DNA of 64,000 bases from the NCBI RefSeq assembly GCF_041435215.1, contig NZ_CP108394.1:1612001-1676000 (forward strand). Direction: 5' to 3'. The position numbers and the translations under genes were made by a program. Below, piece after piece: positions 40,148 through 49,173 of the stretch. The notes under the pieces are model-generated. The model searched no databases, was not told where the DNA came from, and worked only from the letters and a program-made list of their open reading frames with translations. How positions within the stretch are numbered: the first letter of the stretch is position 1; every line of letters starts with the position of its first letter. Origin of the DNA: Streptomyces sp. NBC_01314 (GTDB lineage: Bacteria; Actinomycetota; Actinomycetes; Streptomycetales; Streptomycetaceae).

Positions 40148-41080
40148 TCAGCGGGCGGCGGACACGTCGTCCAGGTCGGCCACGGTGGCCTCCACTCGTA
40201 CGGCCGCCTGCTGCATGTCGTGCAGTTCGCCGGGCGTGAGGTCCCACTCGACAACCCGGCGTACCCCGTCGCGGCCCAGCTCCACGGGCACACCGAGACT
40301 CGCCCCGTGCACTCCGTACTCACCGTCCAGGACGACCGACGCGGGCAGGACGGTCCCGCTGTCGGTCGCGATGGCTTCGATCAGCCGCGCGGTGCCCAGT
40401 CCAGTGGTCCAGGTGGAGGTACGGCCCGAGTCGAGCGCCACATGCCGGGCGTACCAGTTGTCGGCGTACTCCTCGGCCGCTGCCCGCTGTTCGGTGGTGA
40501 GGACGACGGGCTCGCCGCCGACGGTGATCCGGCTGTAGAGCGGGACCTGGCCCTCGCCGTGCTCGCCGATCATCCAGGCGTCGACGTTCCTGGGGTGGAT
40601 GCCCAGGGCATACGCGATACCGGTGCGCAGGCGCAGGCTGTCGTTGAGCGTGTAGCCGATCAGCCGGTGCCGAGGCAGCCAGCCCTGCCGGTGCACCCAG
40701 GTCATGAGCGCGTCCACGGGATTGGTCAGCATCAGTACGACACCGCCGAAGCCGGAATCCTTCAAGGGCCGCAAGCACTGACCGACGATCGCCGCGTTGT
40801 CGGCGAGAAAGACCGACCGCGAGGAGTTCAGCCGCAGCGGTACGGCGGCGCTGAGCACGACGACGTCCGCGTCGAGCGTGTCCTCGGGCGTGCCGCCGCG
40901 AACGGTGTCGGGCGTCGCGCCGAGCGCGAGCGCGTTCTCCTGGTCCATCACATGGCTGGTGATCATGTTGGGCCTGGTGTCGACCAGGACGATCTCGTAC
41001 GTGCCCGGCGCGGACAGCAGGTTGAACGCGGCGGACGAGCCGATGCCGCCCGCGCCCCCGATGATGACGACCTTCATCAT
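40148..41080 (-). CDS. NAD-dependent lactate/malate dehydrogenase-family protein
   Basis: 310 aa. The Rossmann loop GGAGGIGSS is near residue 8, the strand end IVLVDTRP selects NAD(H), and LTNPVDALMTW and the catalytic His174 in IGEHGEG are conserved, with Asp147/Arg150 in TLNDSLRLR. The substrate loop (PLRLNSSRSV) differs from both lactate and malate dehydrogenases, so an unusual 2-hydroxy acid is possible. Beside a benzoylformate-decarboxylase-like gene, mandelate is an attractive but unproven candidate. GGAG lies 8 nt before the ATG at 41080. It is 11 nt downstream of the decarboxylase stop, so they are cotranscribed. Confidence 0.88.
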   Translation of the reverse strand: MMKVVIIGGAGGIGSSAAFNLLSAPGTYEIVLVDTRPNMITSHVMDQENALALGATPDTVRGGTPEDTLDADVVVLSAAVPLRLNSSRSVFLADNAAIVGQCLRPLKDSGFGGVVLMLTNPVDALMTWVHRQGWLPRHRLIGYTLNDSLRLRTGIAYALGIHPRNVDAWMIGEHGEGQVPLYSRITVGGEPVVLTTEQRAAAEEYADNWYARHVALDSGRTSTWTTGLGTARLIEAIATDSGTVLPASVVLDGEYGVHGASLGVPVELGRDGVRRVVEWDLTPGELHDMQQAAVRVEATVADLDDVSAAR

Positions 41081-41091
41081 GTATCTGTCTC

Positions 41092-42717
41092 CTACGAACG
41101 GAATTCGGGATCGGCCTCGACGGCCACTTCGAGCACCAGCGGCTTCTGCCGCCCGGCGAGGTCCGGCAGCACCTTGTCGAGTACGGACAGCAGGGCGGCG
41201 TGGCTGTCGACCCGCTCGGCCGGGCAGCCCAGCCCGCGCGCCAGTCCCGACACGCTCAACTCGCCGAACGCCGGCCAGGCGGGGGCGGCCGAGCCCGCGC
41301 GTTCCGAGAGGCGGTCCATGATCGCGTATCGGCCGTTGGCCAGAATGACGAACAGCACGCCGGTGCCGTAGTGCGCGGCACTCCACAGCGCCTGGACCGA
41401 GTACAGCGACGACCCGTCGCCGATGACGGCCACCACCGGCCGCCCGGGATCCGCCATCCGTACGCCGATCGCGGCCGGCATCGCGAAGCCGAGGCCCCCC
41501 ATGGCGGCGCTGAGAAAGCCGAACGGGGCGCGGGCGGGCAGCAGCGCGTGCAGGTCAGGCCGGCTGGACGGGGTCTCCTCCACGACCACCGCGTCCGGGG
41601 CGAGCCGGTCGGCCAGGGCCGCCAGCACGTGCGCCGCGCGCAGCGGCTCGCCGTCGGCGGGCGGGGCAGGCGGTGCCAGGCTCCTCATGGGCGGCCGGGG
41701 CGTGCCCGTGGCGGCGGGAAGCGCGACGGTCAGACGCCGCACGGTGTCAGCCGGGTCGGCCAGCACCGCCAGCTCCACCGGGCTGCGGTGGGCCTCCTCC
41801 GGGTCGTCGGTGATCACGGCGAGCCGGGTACCGGGTGCCACGAAGGTGCCCTGCTCGTACGGATACTGCCGGAACACCGGTGCCCCCACGGCCAGTACGG
41901 CGTCGTGCCCGGCCAGCGCCGCCCGCAGCCCCGACCGGGCCGAGGGCAGGTGCCCGGCGAAGAGCCGGTGATCCTGCGGGAAGCCTGCCCGGGCCCCGAA
42001 CGACTCCTGCCACACCGGGCAGTCCAGCCGTTCCGCCAGCGCCGTCAGGCTCCCCCACCCCTCCGGCGAGTCGTTCCCGGCGCCCGCCACCAGGCACGGT
42101 GCGGTGGCCCCGCGCAGCATCTCCGCGAGTGCGTCGACCGCCGGGCCGTCGGCGCTGCGGGTCCCGTGCAGTGCCGCCGGTGCGGCCAGGACCGCGTCCG
42201 GGTCCGCCTCGGCATGCCAGTCGTCCATCGGTACGACCACCACCGCCGGGCCCCGGCCGTTCCGCGCCTCGTGCCACGCCCGGGCGATGGCACCCGGCAC
42301 GTCCTGCGCCCGCGCCGGGGTGTGCTGCCACACCGGGTACTCCCCGGCCAGCCCGTCCAACCGCCCGGCCAGGAACGGCTCATGGGCGAGGTGCCGCCGG
42401 TCCTGCTGGCCGACGATCACCACCAGCGGCGCCCGGTTCGCCCGCGCGGTCGCCAGCGCGCTCACGGCGTTGCCGTACCCGGCGGTCGTGTGCAGCAGCA
42501 CCAGCGCCGGCCGACCGCTCTTCAGCGCGTATCCGGTGGCCATACCAACCACCGAACCCTCGTGCAGTGCGAGGACGAACTCGATATCGGCCGGCAGGTC
42601 GGCGAGGAAGCCGACCTCTGTCGAACCCGGATTGCTGAACAGCGTTGTGAGTCCGTACTGGCGCAGGACCTCAAAGGTCGAGTCCTTGATCGTCCGGGCC
42701 GTTCCGGCTGTTGCCAC
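41092..42717 (-). CDS. Thiamine-diphosphate enzyme, benzoylformate decarboxylase-like
   Basis: 541 aa with the three ThDP domains. The activating Glu53 is in ALHEGSVVGMATGYA, and the BFDC-type residues Ser28 (SNPGST) and His76 (LLHTTAGYGNA) are present. The diphosphate/Mg motif runs from GDGSSLYS to ILANGRYAIM. This pattern fits benzoylformate decarboxylase (phenylglyoxylate to benzaldehyde plus CO2) better than acetolactate synthase. The GTG at 42717 has AGGGGGAC upstream. It lies in the same direction as the dehydrogenase-like gene at 40148-41080 and downstream of the IclR gene. Exact substrate is not shown by sequence alone. Confidence 0.88.
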   Translation of the reverse strand: MATAGTARTIKDSTFEVLRQYGLTTLFSNPGSTEVGFLADLPADIEFVLALHEGSVVGMATGYALKSGRPALVLLHTTAGYGNAVSALATARANRAPLVVIVGQQDRRHLAHEPFLAGRLDGLAGEYPVWQHTPARAQDVPGAIARAWHEARNGRGPAVVVVPMDDWHAEADPDAVLAAPAALHGTRSADGPAVDALAEMLRGATAPCLVAGAGNDSPEGWGSLTALAERLDCPVWQESFGARAGFPQDHRLFAGHLPSARSGLRAALAGHDAVLAVGAPVFRQYPYEQGTFVAPGTRLAVITDDPEEAHRSPVELAVLADPADTVRRLTVALPAATGTPRPPMRSLAPPAPPADGEPLRAAHVLAALADRLAPDAVVVEETPSSRPDLHALLPARAPFGFLSAAMGGLGFAMPAAIGVRMADPGRPVVAVIGDGSSLYSVQALWSAAHYGTGVLFVILANGRYAIMDRLSERAGSAAPAWPAFGELSVSGLARGLGCPAERVDSHAALLSVLDKVLPDLAGRQKPLVLEVAVEADPEFRS

Positions 42718-42823
42718 GCGGTCCCCCTTTCGGACTTCGGAACGCGACGCTAGGCGCGGCCCCCGTCGTCGGACCACAGGCGAGTTCGCTATGCGAGATC
42801 CCCGCGAACGCCTCGCCTTCCCC

Positions 42824-42857
42824 TCAACAACGGGCTCCGCTCAACAATGGGCTCCGC
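42824..42857. repeat. Direct repeat of TCAACAA(C/T)GGGCTCCGC in a gene-free gap
   Basis: Two 17-bp copies in tandem (42824-42840 and 42841-42857) differing at one base. They lie in the 314-nt gap between the decarboxylase start and the IclR stop. Nothing else is recognised in that gap. Confidence 0.6.
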
Positions 42858-43031
42858 CTCGGACCGCGGCGTGGTGCGTTCGCGGGGCTGCCCCCTGAAC
42901 CCGGCACGGGCGTGTGCCCCGGCAAGGCGGAGGGTGCACCTCCCGGCCCGAAGGGTGGGGGAGAGCCCGGCACAGCCGTCCTGAGCGGGCGAAGCGCCCG
43001 CGAGGGGCGAGAGCGGCGGTAGGGGAAAGGG

Positions 43032-43784
43032 TCAGCCGACGCCCGGCAGGACCGCCCCCGTGGACAGAGCCGTGTGCAGACGCCCGGTGATCACCCGAGC
43101 GGTGTCGAGGACGGCCTCGATCTCGGCGTGACCTGGGCGTTCGACGGTGTACACGATGGAGACGGATGCGACGGCGTTGCCGGAGGGTGAGACGACAGGG
43201 GCGGCGAGGGAGCCGAGGCCGAGGACGACCTCGCTGCGGCTGGTGGCGTAGCCGGCGGCGCGGGCCCGGGTGATCTCGGGGCGTTCGTCGGCGCGCGGGG
43301 GTTCGGCGGCGAGCATGGCGATGCCGGGAGAGCCGAGGGTGAGGGGGTGCCGGTCACCTGGGGTGTAGACGGAGCGGGAGCGGGCGCTCTCCACCTCGAC
43401 GGAGACGAGAGTGACCGCCTCGTCACCGTCGCGGACGACGAAGAACGCGGTCAGCCCGACGCGGGCGGCGAGCTTGGCGATCTCGGGTTTGGCGATCCGC
43501 TGGAGTACGGGGAGCGTGCGGCGGCCCAGTGACTGGGCGCGCGTGCCGAGCACGTATCCCTGCGGGGTGTGCGCGATCAGGCGGTGGTCCTGGAGAGTGC
43601 GCAGCAGGCGGTAGATGATCGACCGGTGCAGCCCCATCCGCTGACTCAGCTCGGCCAGCGCCAGCGGCTCGTGCGACAGCGCGATCAGCTCAAGCAGCCG
43701 CAGCCCCCGGTCCAGGGTCTGAACGGAGGGCTTGGGGGCATCCGGCTCGCCCGGTTCGCTGCCGCTTCCTCGCGCTTCGCCCAT
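43032..43784 (-). CDS. IclR-family transcriptional regulator
   Basis: 250 aa. A winged helix (VQTLDRGLRLLELIALSHEP, LALAELSQRMGLHRSIIYRLLRTL) precedes the IclR effector domain (LPVLQRIAKPEIAKLAARVG, LTLGSPGIAMLAAEPP, SPSGNAVASVSIVYTVERPG). Such regulators commonly control aromatic or carboxylate catabolism from within the cluster. It lies between the decarboxylase and the nitrilase/amidase genes, all on the - strand. Confidence 0.93.
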   Translation of the reverse strand: MGEARGSGSEPGEPDAPKPSVQTLDRGLRLLELIALSHEPLALAELSQRMGLHRSIIYRLLRTLQDHRLIAHTPQGYVLGTRAQSLGRRTLPVLQRIAKPEIAKLAARVGLTAFFVVRDGDEAVTLVSVEVESARSRSVYTPGDRHPLTLGSPGIAMLAAEPPRADERPEITRARAAGYATSRSEVVLGLGSLAAPVVSPSGNAVASVSIVYTVERPGHAEIEAVLDTARVITGRLHTALSTGAVLPGVG

Positions 43785-43814
43785 ACCGGCACCTTACGCG
43801 CCTTCCGAACCCTC

Positions 43815-44789
43815 CAGCTAGGAGAAGGTTGCCTCGGTCTCCCGGCACGACCGCTCGGCGTGGCTCGCGATGGTGGACCAGGTAGGTCGCGTCGGGGCGC
43901 GCGTGGTGACCGGCCGGGTCGTACGCGTTCTTCGCGATGACGATCGCGTCGAGGTCGATGCCGGCGTGGACCAGCCCCTCCTCGCCCTCGTCCAGCTCCT
44001 TGGTGATCATGCGGCTGTCCGGTCGGTGGATCCGGGAACAGCCGCCGCCGGCGGACAGCAGGCGGCGTTGCTCGTCCGTGGTGGCGAACAGGTCGATGCC
44101 GGCCGGGCTGATCACCTGGGTCGCCATGAGGACGAAGGAGCCGCCTTCGATGGCGTAGACCTGGGTGGCGGCGGTGTTGGCCTCGGCGCTGAGCTGGTGG
44201 GCGAAGTCGCGGCGAGGCCGAAGCAGGGCCGGGAGGCGATGTGGAGTTCCTCGCCCTGCGCGTACGGGGCGTACTCGCTGAGCGGCTGGACGTGCTCGGC
44301 GCGGTGGAGAGCGCCGAGCCGCCCCAGGGGGAGTCGACGACCTTGAGGTCGCTGCCGTCACCTCGCCGAAGAGGGCGCGCTCGACGTGGGTGGGCTTGAG
44401 CTTGCGGCGGTGCAGGAGCACGCTGCCGTCGGAGGCGATCACCGTCCGGCTGATGTGGAGGCTGCCGTACGACTTCTCGCTGTAGCCGAGGGCGACGGTG
44501 ATGCCATGACTGCGGGCGGCCCGGCGGATGGCGGTCGGCTCGGGGCCGTCCACCGTCAGGGCGTTGGCATGGCAGCGGCCGACGAAGGGGACCTGGCCGG
44601 CCACCGGTCCCAGCCACAGGAAGTGCGGGGAGCCCGGGATCCACACCTCCGGGAAGGCGATGATCGCGGCGCCGCCCCGGGCCGCCTCGGCGATGAGGTC
44701 GACGGTCTTCGCCACACCCCAGCGGCGTCGAGCCACACGGGCTCGGCCTGGACGGCGGCGGCTCTGAACCTCCTGACGGCGTCGGTCAT
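43815..44789 (-). pseudogene. Nitrilase (carbon-nitrogen hydrolase) broken by several frameshifts
   Basis: Pieces in three frames rebuild a nitrilase. MTDAVRRFRAAAVQAEPVWL starts at 44789. After a shift near 44715 comes VAKTVDLIAEAARGGAAIIA, then FPEVWIPGSPHFLW (catalytic Glu region) and RRKLKPTHVERALFGE (Lys region). Near 44350 the frame shifts to [15 protein letters not shown] and then to [20 protein letters not shown]. It returns to [20 protein letters not shown] and [12 protein letters not shown]. The segment before EHVQPL, where the nucleophilic Cys should stand, reads HRAEHVQPL, so Cys is absent. At least three frameshifts and the lost Cys indicate a dead gene, barring sequencing error. 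Its ATG overlaps the amidase stop by 4 nt. Confidence 0.85.
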
Positions 44790-46180
44790 GTCCGTGTCCG
44801 GTCTCCTTCTGCTTCTGCTTCTGCTCTCAGGAGCTGTTCCAGCAGCATGCCGAGGCCCAGCAGCTTCCGGTCGGTACCCCAGGCCCCGTCGAGGGCCAGG
44901 CCGACCGGCAGTGCCTGGTCCGGAACGGGGGCGCCTCCCAGCGGTGGCCGGGGAAGGGCCGGCACGGTGATGCCGGGCAGGCCGGCGATGCTGCCCGGTC
45001 CCGTATTGCGGATGTATGTCTGGAATGTCGGCCTGAGGCTGCCGCCGATCCGAACCCGGACGGTCTCTTCGCCGATCAGCCCGGCGGGCAGCGGTGTGGT
45101 GGGGAACAGCAGCGCGTCGGCGCCCGACGTCCGGAAGATCCGCCGGTAGCCCTCGACCAACACCCGTTCGCGGACCCGCAGCGCGGCCTCGTACTCCACC
45201 GGAGTGACTGCCCTCGGGGCTCCGTCGAGGACGACCTCGGCCAGGACGGTGCGGACGTCCGGGTCGGTGATCAGGGACAGACAGTCGGCGAGGTCGCGTC
45301 CGGTGGCCTTCCGTAGATACCCCGGCAGCTGCCGGGCGGCCTCGTACAGGGTGATGGGGAATCCAGCCAGCTCTTCGGCTGTCTCGACGTCCGCGAGCCG
45401 TACGGGAACCAGCCGGACCCCGGCGCGGCGCAGCACGTCCAGGCTGTGCCCCCAGACGGCGGCGGTGTGCGCATGCAGCGGCTCCGTGAAGTGGTGCTCG
45501 GGGACGGCGAGCGTGACGTCACGGGCGGGCGGCGGTTCGGCAGGGGCCGGATCGGCGGCCAGTACCGCGTCGAGGAGGGCCAGGACGGTGACGGTCGGCG
45601 CCATGGGGCCGACCGTGTCGCGGGTCGTCCGGGACAGCGGGGTGACCCCTGTGCCCGGATAGCGGCCGGCGGTCGGTCGCAGGGCGGCGATGCCGGTCAG
45701 CGCGGCCGGGATGCGCACCGAGCCTCCGGTATCGGTCCCCAGGCCCGCCGGTGCGGCTCCGCAGGCGATCGCCGCCGCCGTGCCGCCGCTGCTCCCGCCG
45801 GCGAAACGGTCCGGATCCGCCGGGTTGCGTACGGGGCCGAACGGGCCGTTCGCGCTGGTCGCGCCGAAGGCCAGCTCGTGCATGTTCGTCTTGCCCAGAA
45901 CGATCGCCCCGGCTTCGCGCAGCCGGGCGACCGCTGCCGCGTCCTGGGCGGGTACGAAGTCCGCGAGCACTCTGGAACCCGCCGTGTTCGGCAGCCCGGC
46001 CACGTGGATGTTGTCCTTGACGGCCAGCGGAAGGCCGTGCAGCGGGCCACGCGGCGAGCTGCGGTCCGCCTCGTGGGCCTCGGCGAGCGCCCGGTCGGCG
46101 GACAACGTGACGAAGGCGCCCAGCCCGGCCGTTCGCTCGGCGCGGGCGAGCAGCTCTTCCACGTGCCGAACACTGTTCAT
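44786..46180 (-). CDS. Amidase-signature-family hydrolase
   Basis: 464 aa. The Ser-cisSer-Lys triad is visible: Lys55 (LPLAVKDNIHVAG), cis-Ser131 (FAGGSSGGTAAAIACG) and nucleophile Ser154 (DTGGSVRIPAA). It hydrolyses an amide to acid and ammonia in the cytoplasm. It stands directly upstream of the nitrilase relic in a 4-nt overlap and divergent from a branched-chain-type ABC importer, suggesting that the imported compound is an amide or gives one. Related amidases act on allophanate, aryl amides or Asp/Glu-tRNA; without GatB/C neighbours a catabolic role is more likely. Confidence 0.92.
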   Translation of the reverse strand: MNSVRHVEELLARAERTAGLGAFVTLSADRALAEAHEADRSSPRGPLHGLPLAVKDNIHVAGLPNTAGSRVLADFVPAQDAAAVARLREAGAIVLGKTNMHELAFGATSANGPFGPVRNPADPDRFAGGSSGGTAAAIACGAAPAGLGTDTGGSVRIPAALTGIAALRPTAGRYPGTGVTPLSRTTRDTVGPMAPTVTVLALLDAVLAADPAPAEPPPARDVTLAVPEHHFTEPLHAHTAAVWGHSLDVLRRAGVRLVPVRLADVETAEELAGFPITLYEAARQLPGYLRKATGRDLADCLSLITDPDVRTVLAEVVLDGAPRAVTPVEYEAALRVRERVLVEGYRRIFRTSGADALLFPTTPLPAGLIGEETVRVRIGGSLRPTFQTYIRNTGPGSIAGLPGITVPALPRPPLGGAPVPDQALPVGLALDGAWGTDRKLLGLGMLLEQLLRAEAEAEGDRTRT

Positions 46181-46376
46181 GCCGGGACCGTAGACGCGGG
46201 GTCCCAGCTGGTGAAGGAGCCGTTTCGCAAGGAGAGACCGCGGACGAACAGGTCCCGTTTCATCACCGTTTCACAACGGCGTCGCCGCCGTTTCTCATAT
46301 CGAATCCATGCACTGTGCACCGGCTCCGCGCAGTCCTACGTTCACCGCTCCGTCACAAGGAGCCAGGAGTCACCAC

Positions 46377-47717
46377 ATGGACCACTCCGCGCAGCAGCCG
46401 AAGAACCAGCCGAACAGACGAACCGTCCTGCGGGCCCTCGGGCTCGGCGCCGCCACCGCGGGCGCCGCGCCGCTGATCGCCGCCTGTAGCGGAGGCCTGA
46501 AAGGATCCGGATCCTCGTCCGGCGACGTCATCAAGATCGGTTACGTGAGCCCGCGCACCGGTGCGTACGCGGCCTTCACCGAGTCCGACGAGTACATCCT
46601 CAAGCAGGCCAGAGCGGCCTTCGCCAAGGGCATCAAGTACGGCGGCAAGACCTACAAGGTGCAGATCCTCGACCGCGACACCGGCTCCGACCCGCAGCAG
46701 GCGGCGACGATCGCGAACGAGCTGATCTCCCAGCGGGGCGTGGACCTGATGCTGGTCACGTCGACGCCGGAGACCGTGCACCCGGTCGCCAACAAGTGCG
46801 AGAGCGAGGGCGTGCCCTGCATCTCGACCATCGAGCCCTGGCAGGCGTACTTCTTCGGACGTGGCGGCACCCCGCAGAAGACGTTCACGTACACGTACCA
46901 CTTCTTCGACGGCATCGAGCACGTCGTCACCGGCGAGAGCGACGCGTGGCGGATGTTCGACACCAACAAGAAGGTCGGTGTCCTGTGGCCGAACGACGCC
47001 GACGGCGGCGCGTTCCGCGACAAGAAGACCGGCTACCGCGCGCAGGCCGGGACCAAGGGCTACACCTTCGTCGACCCGGGCGCCTACGAGAACGGGACGA
47101 AGGACTTCTCGTCGATCATCGCGACGTTCAAGAAGGAAGGCGTGCAGATCCTGGCGGGTGTGCCGACGCCGCCGGACTTCGCGACCTTCTGGACGCAGGC
47201 CGCCCAGCAGGGCTTCAAGCCGAAGGTGGCCACCGTCGCCAAGGCCATCCTCTTCGAGTCGTCGGTCGCCTCGCTGCCGAACGGCCTGGGCGACGGACTG
47301 ATCACCGTGAGCTGGTGGCTGCCGCAGTTCCCGTTCAGCTCCAGCCTGACCGGGCAGACGTCGCAGCAGCTCGCCGACGGCTACGAGAAGTCCGCTGAGG
47401 CCAAGGGCCGCAGGTGGAACCAGGGGATCGGCCCCAACCACGCCCTGTTCGAGATCGCGAGCGACGTCCTGCGGCACGCGAACCCCAAGGACAAGAAGGC
47501 GGTCGCCACCCAGCTCGGGAAGACCAGCCTGGACACGGTCATCGGCCGCGTCGACTGGACCGGGGGCGGCGCGGCCAACCCGGTCAAGAACGTCGCCGCC
47601 ATCCCGGTGGTCACCACCCAGTGGGTCAAGGGCAGCGGCGGCGCGTACGACCTGAAGATCGTCGGCAACACGATGATCCCCGAGGCCAAGATCGACGGCA
47701 AGGCCCGGGAGCTGTGA
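46377..47717 (+). CDS. Branched-chain-amino-acid-type ABC transporter substrate-binding lipoprotein
   Basis: 446 aa. Twin Arg (NRRTVLRALGLGAATAGAAP) and the lipobox IAAC (Cys ~37) indicate a TAT-exported lipoprotein. The body is a type I periplasmic-binding fold of the Leu/Ile/Val/amide family: IKIGYVSPRTGAYAAFTESD, VQILDRDTGSDPQQAATIAN and GVDLMLVTSTPETVHPVANK. CAGGAG precedes the ATG at 46377. The next gene starts within its stop (GTGA). The ligand is unknown; the amidase next door hints at an amide or aromatic acid. The 196-nt gap to the divergent amidase (46181-46376) must hold both promoters. Confidence 0.92.
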   Translation: MDHSAQQPKNQPNRRTVLRALGLGAATAGAAPLIAACSGGLKGSGSSSGDVIKIGYVSPRTGAYAAFTESDEYILKQARAAFAKGIKYGGKTYKVQILDRDTGSDPQQAATIANELISQRGVDLMLVTSTPETVHPVANKCESEGVPCISTIEPWQAYFFGRGGTPQKTFTYTYHFFDGIEHVVTGESDAWRMFDTNKKVGVLWPNDADGGAFRDKKTGYRAQAGTKGYTFVDPGAYENGTKDFSSIIATFKKEGVQILAGVPTPPDFATFWTQAAQQGFKPKVATVAKAILFESSVASLPNGLGDGLITVSWWLPQFPFSSSLTGQTSQQLADGYEKSAEAKGRRWNQGIGPNHALFEIASDVLRHANPKDKKAVATQLGKTSLDTVIGRVDWTGGGAANPVKNVAAIPVVTTQWVKGSGGAYDLKIVGNTMIPEAKIDGKAREL

Positions 47718-48454
47718 CGGCGACGGTGCCCCAGCCGCTGCTGGAGGTCGAGAACCTGGCCGTCAGCTTCGGGGCCCTCAACGTCCTGGAGGACGTCGAG
47801 CTGGCGGTCCCGCGCGGCCAGGCCGTCGGCATCGTCGGCCCGAACGGGGCCGGCAAGTCGACGCTGCTGAGCGCCATCTCGGGCGTCGAACCCGTCACCC
47901 GGGGCACCGTACGGCTCGGGGGCCGCGACGTCACCCGAGCCTCCGCCGCCCAACGGTGCCGGCTCGGGGTCGGCCGGTCCTTCCAGATCCCCCGCCCGTT
48001 CGGGGATCTGACGGTCTTCGAGAACGTCCTGGTCGGCGCCCAACGCGGGGGCGGGCTGCGCGGGGCCCACGCCCGCGAACAGGCCCTCACCGCGCTGGAG
48101 ACCACCGGCATGCTCCCGGTCGCCAACAAGCCGGCCGGCGGCCTGCCGCTGCTCGGCCGCAAGCGCCTGGAGCTGGCCCGCGCCCTGGCCACCGCCCCCG
48201 AACTGCTCCTGCTCGACGAGATCGCGGGCGGCCTCACCGAGAGCGAGGCCGACGAACTGGTCGGCACCGTCCTGTCGCTGAAGGAGGCCGGCGTGACCAT
48301 CCTGTGGATCGAGCACGTCGTCAAGGCCCTGGTCCAGGTCGTGGACCGGCTGGTCTGCCTCGCATACGGCCGCATCCGCGTCGACGGCGACCCGCACGAG
48401 GTCCTCGCCAGCCCCGAGGTCGCCGAGGTCTACCTGGGAGGTACGACAGTATGA
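47714..48454 (+). CDS. ABC transporter ATP-binding protein, LivG type
   Basis: 246 aa. Walker A is GPNGAGKST, Walker B LLLLDEIAGG, and the H-loop WIEHVV. The ABC signature is unusual: LPLLGRKRLELARAL replaces the LSxGQ-type loop, and Walker B has DEIAGG in place of DEPAAG. This looks like a subfamily trait rather than damage. It starts with GTG overlapping the previous stop by 4 nt and is followed by the partner ATPase with another 4-nt overlap. Confidence 0.9.
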   Translation: MTATVPQPLLEVENLAVSFGALNVLEDVELAVPRGQAVGIVGPNGAGKSTLLSAISGVEPVTRGTVRLGGRDVTRASAAQRCRLGVGRSFQIPRPFGDLTVFENVLVGAQRGGGLRGAHAREQALTALETTGMLPVANKPAGGLPLLGRKRLELARALATAPELLLLDEIAGGLTESEADELVGTVLSLKEAGVTILWIEHVVKALVQVVDRLVCLAYGRIRVDGDPHEVLASPEVAEVYLGGTTV

Positions 48455-49173
48455 GCAGCCCACTGCTGCACCTCGACGCGATCGATGCCGGATACGGGGA
48501 CTTCCAGGCTCTTTTCGGCATCACCCTCGACGTCGCCGAAGGCGAACTCCTCGCCCTTGTCGGCGCCAACGGCGCCGGCAAGTCCACCCTGCTGCGGACC
48601 GTCGCCGGGGCCCTCAAGCCCTTCAGCGGAACCGTCCGCTTCGACGGGGAGGACGTCACCGCCCTCCCCGACATCCACCGCTCCCGCAAGGGCATCGGCC
48701 TCGTCCCCGAGGGGCGGCGGCTCTTCCCGTCCCTCACGGTCGAGGAGAACCTCCGGGTCGGCGCCGCCACCGGCCGCAAAGGCCCGTGGGACCTGAAGAA
48801 GGTGTACGAGATGATGCCGCTCGTCGCCGACCGCCGTACCCGCAAGGCCGCCCGCCTCTCCGGAGGCGAGCAGCAGGCCGTCGCCATCGGCCGCGCCCTG
48901 ATGGGCAACCCCCGCCTGCTGCTGCTCGACGAGGTGTCGCTCGGCCTCGCGCCGCTGGTCGTCGAGCAGCTCTACACGGCGCTTCCCGGCATCCGCACCG
49001 AGGGCACCACCGTCGTCCTCGTGGAGCAGGACCTGACCCGCACCTTCGCGGTCGCCGACCGCATCGCCTGCGTCCTGGAGGGCCGCGTCGTCCTGACCGC
49101 CCCGGCCGCCGACCTGACCCGTGAGCAGGTCACGGCCGCCTACTTCGGCACCCTGGAGGTGACGTCCCCATGA
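48451..49173 (+). CDS. ABC transporter ATP-binding protein, LivF type
   Basis: 240 aa. Walker A GANGAGKST, signature LSGGEQQAVAIGRAL, Walker B LLLLDEVSLGL, H-loop replaced by Gln (VLVEQD) as is usual for LivF. LVPEGRRLFPSLTVEENL is the LivF hallmark. It is the canonical partner of the atypical LivG-like subunit. It overlaps both neighbours by 4 nt. Confidence 0.95.
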   Translation: MSSPLLHLDAIDAGYGDFQALFGITLDVAEGELLALVGANGAGKSTLLRTVAGALKPFSGTVRFDGEDVTALPDIHRSRKGIGLVPEGRRLFPSLTVEENLRVGAATGRKGPWDLKKVYEMMPLVADRRTRKAARLSGGEQQAVAIGRALMGNPRLLLLDEVSLGLAPLVVEQLYTALPGIRTEGTTVVLVEQDLTRTFAVADRIACVLEGRVVLTAPAADLTREQVTAAYFGTLEVTSP

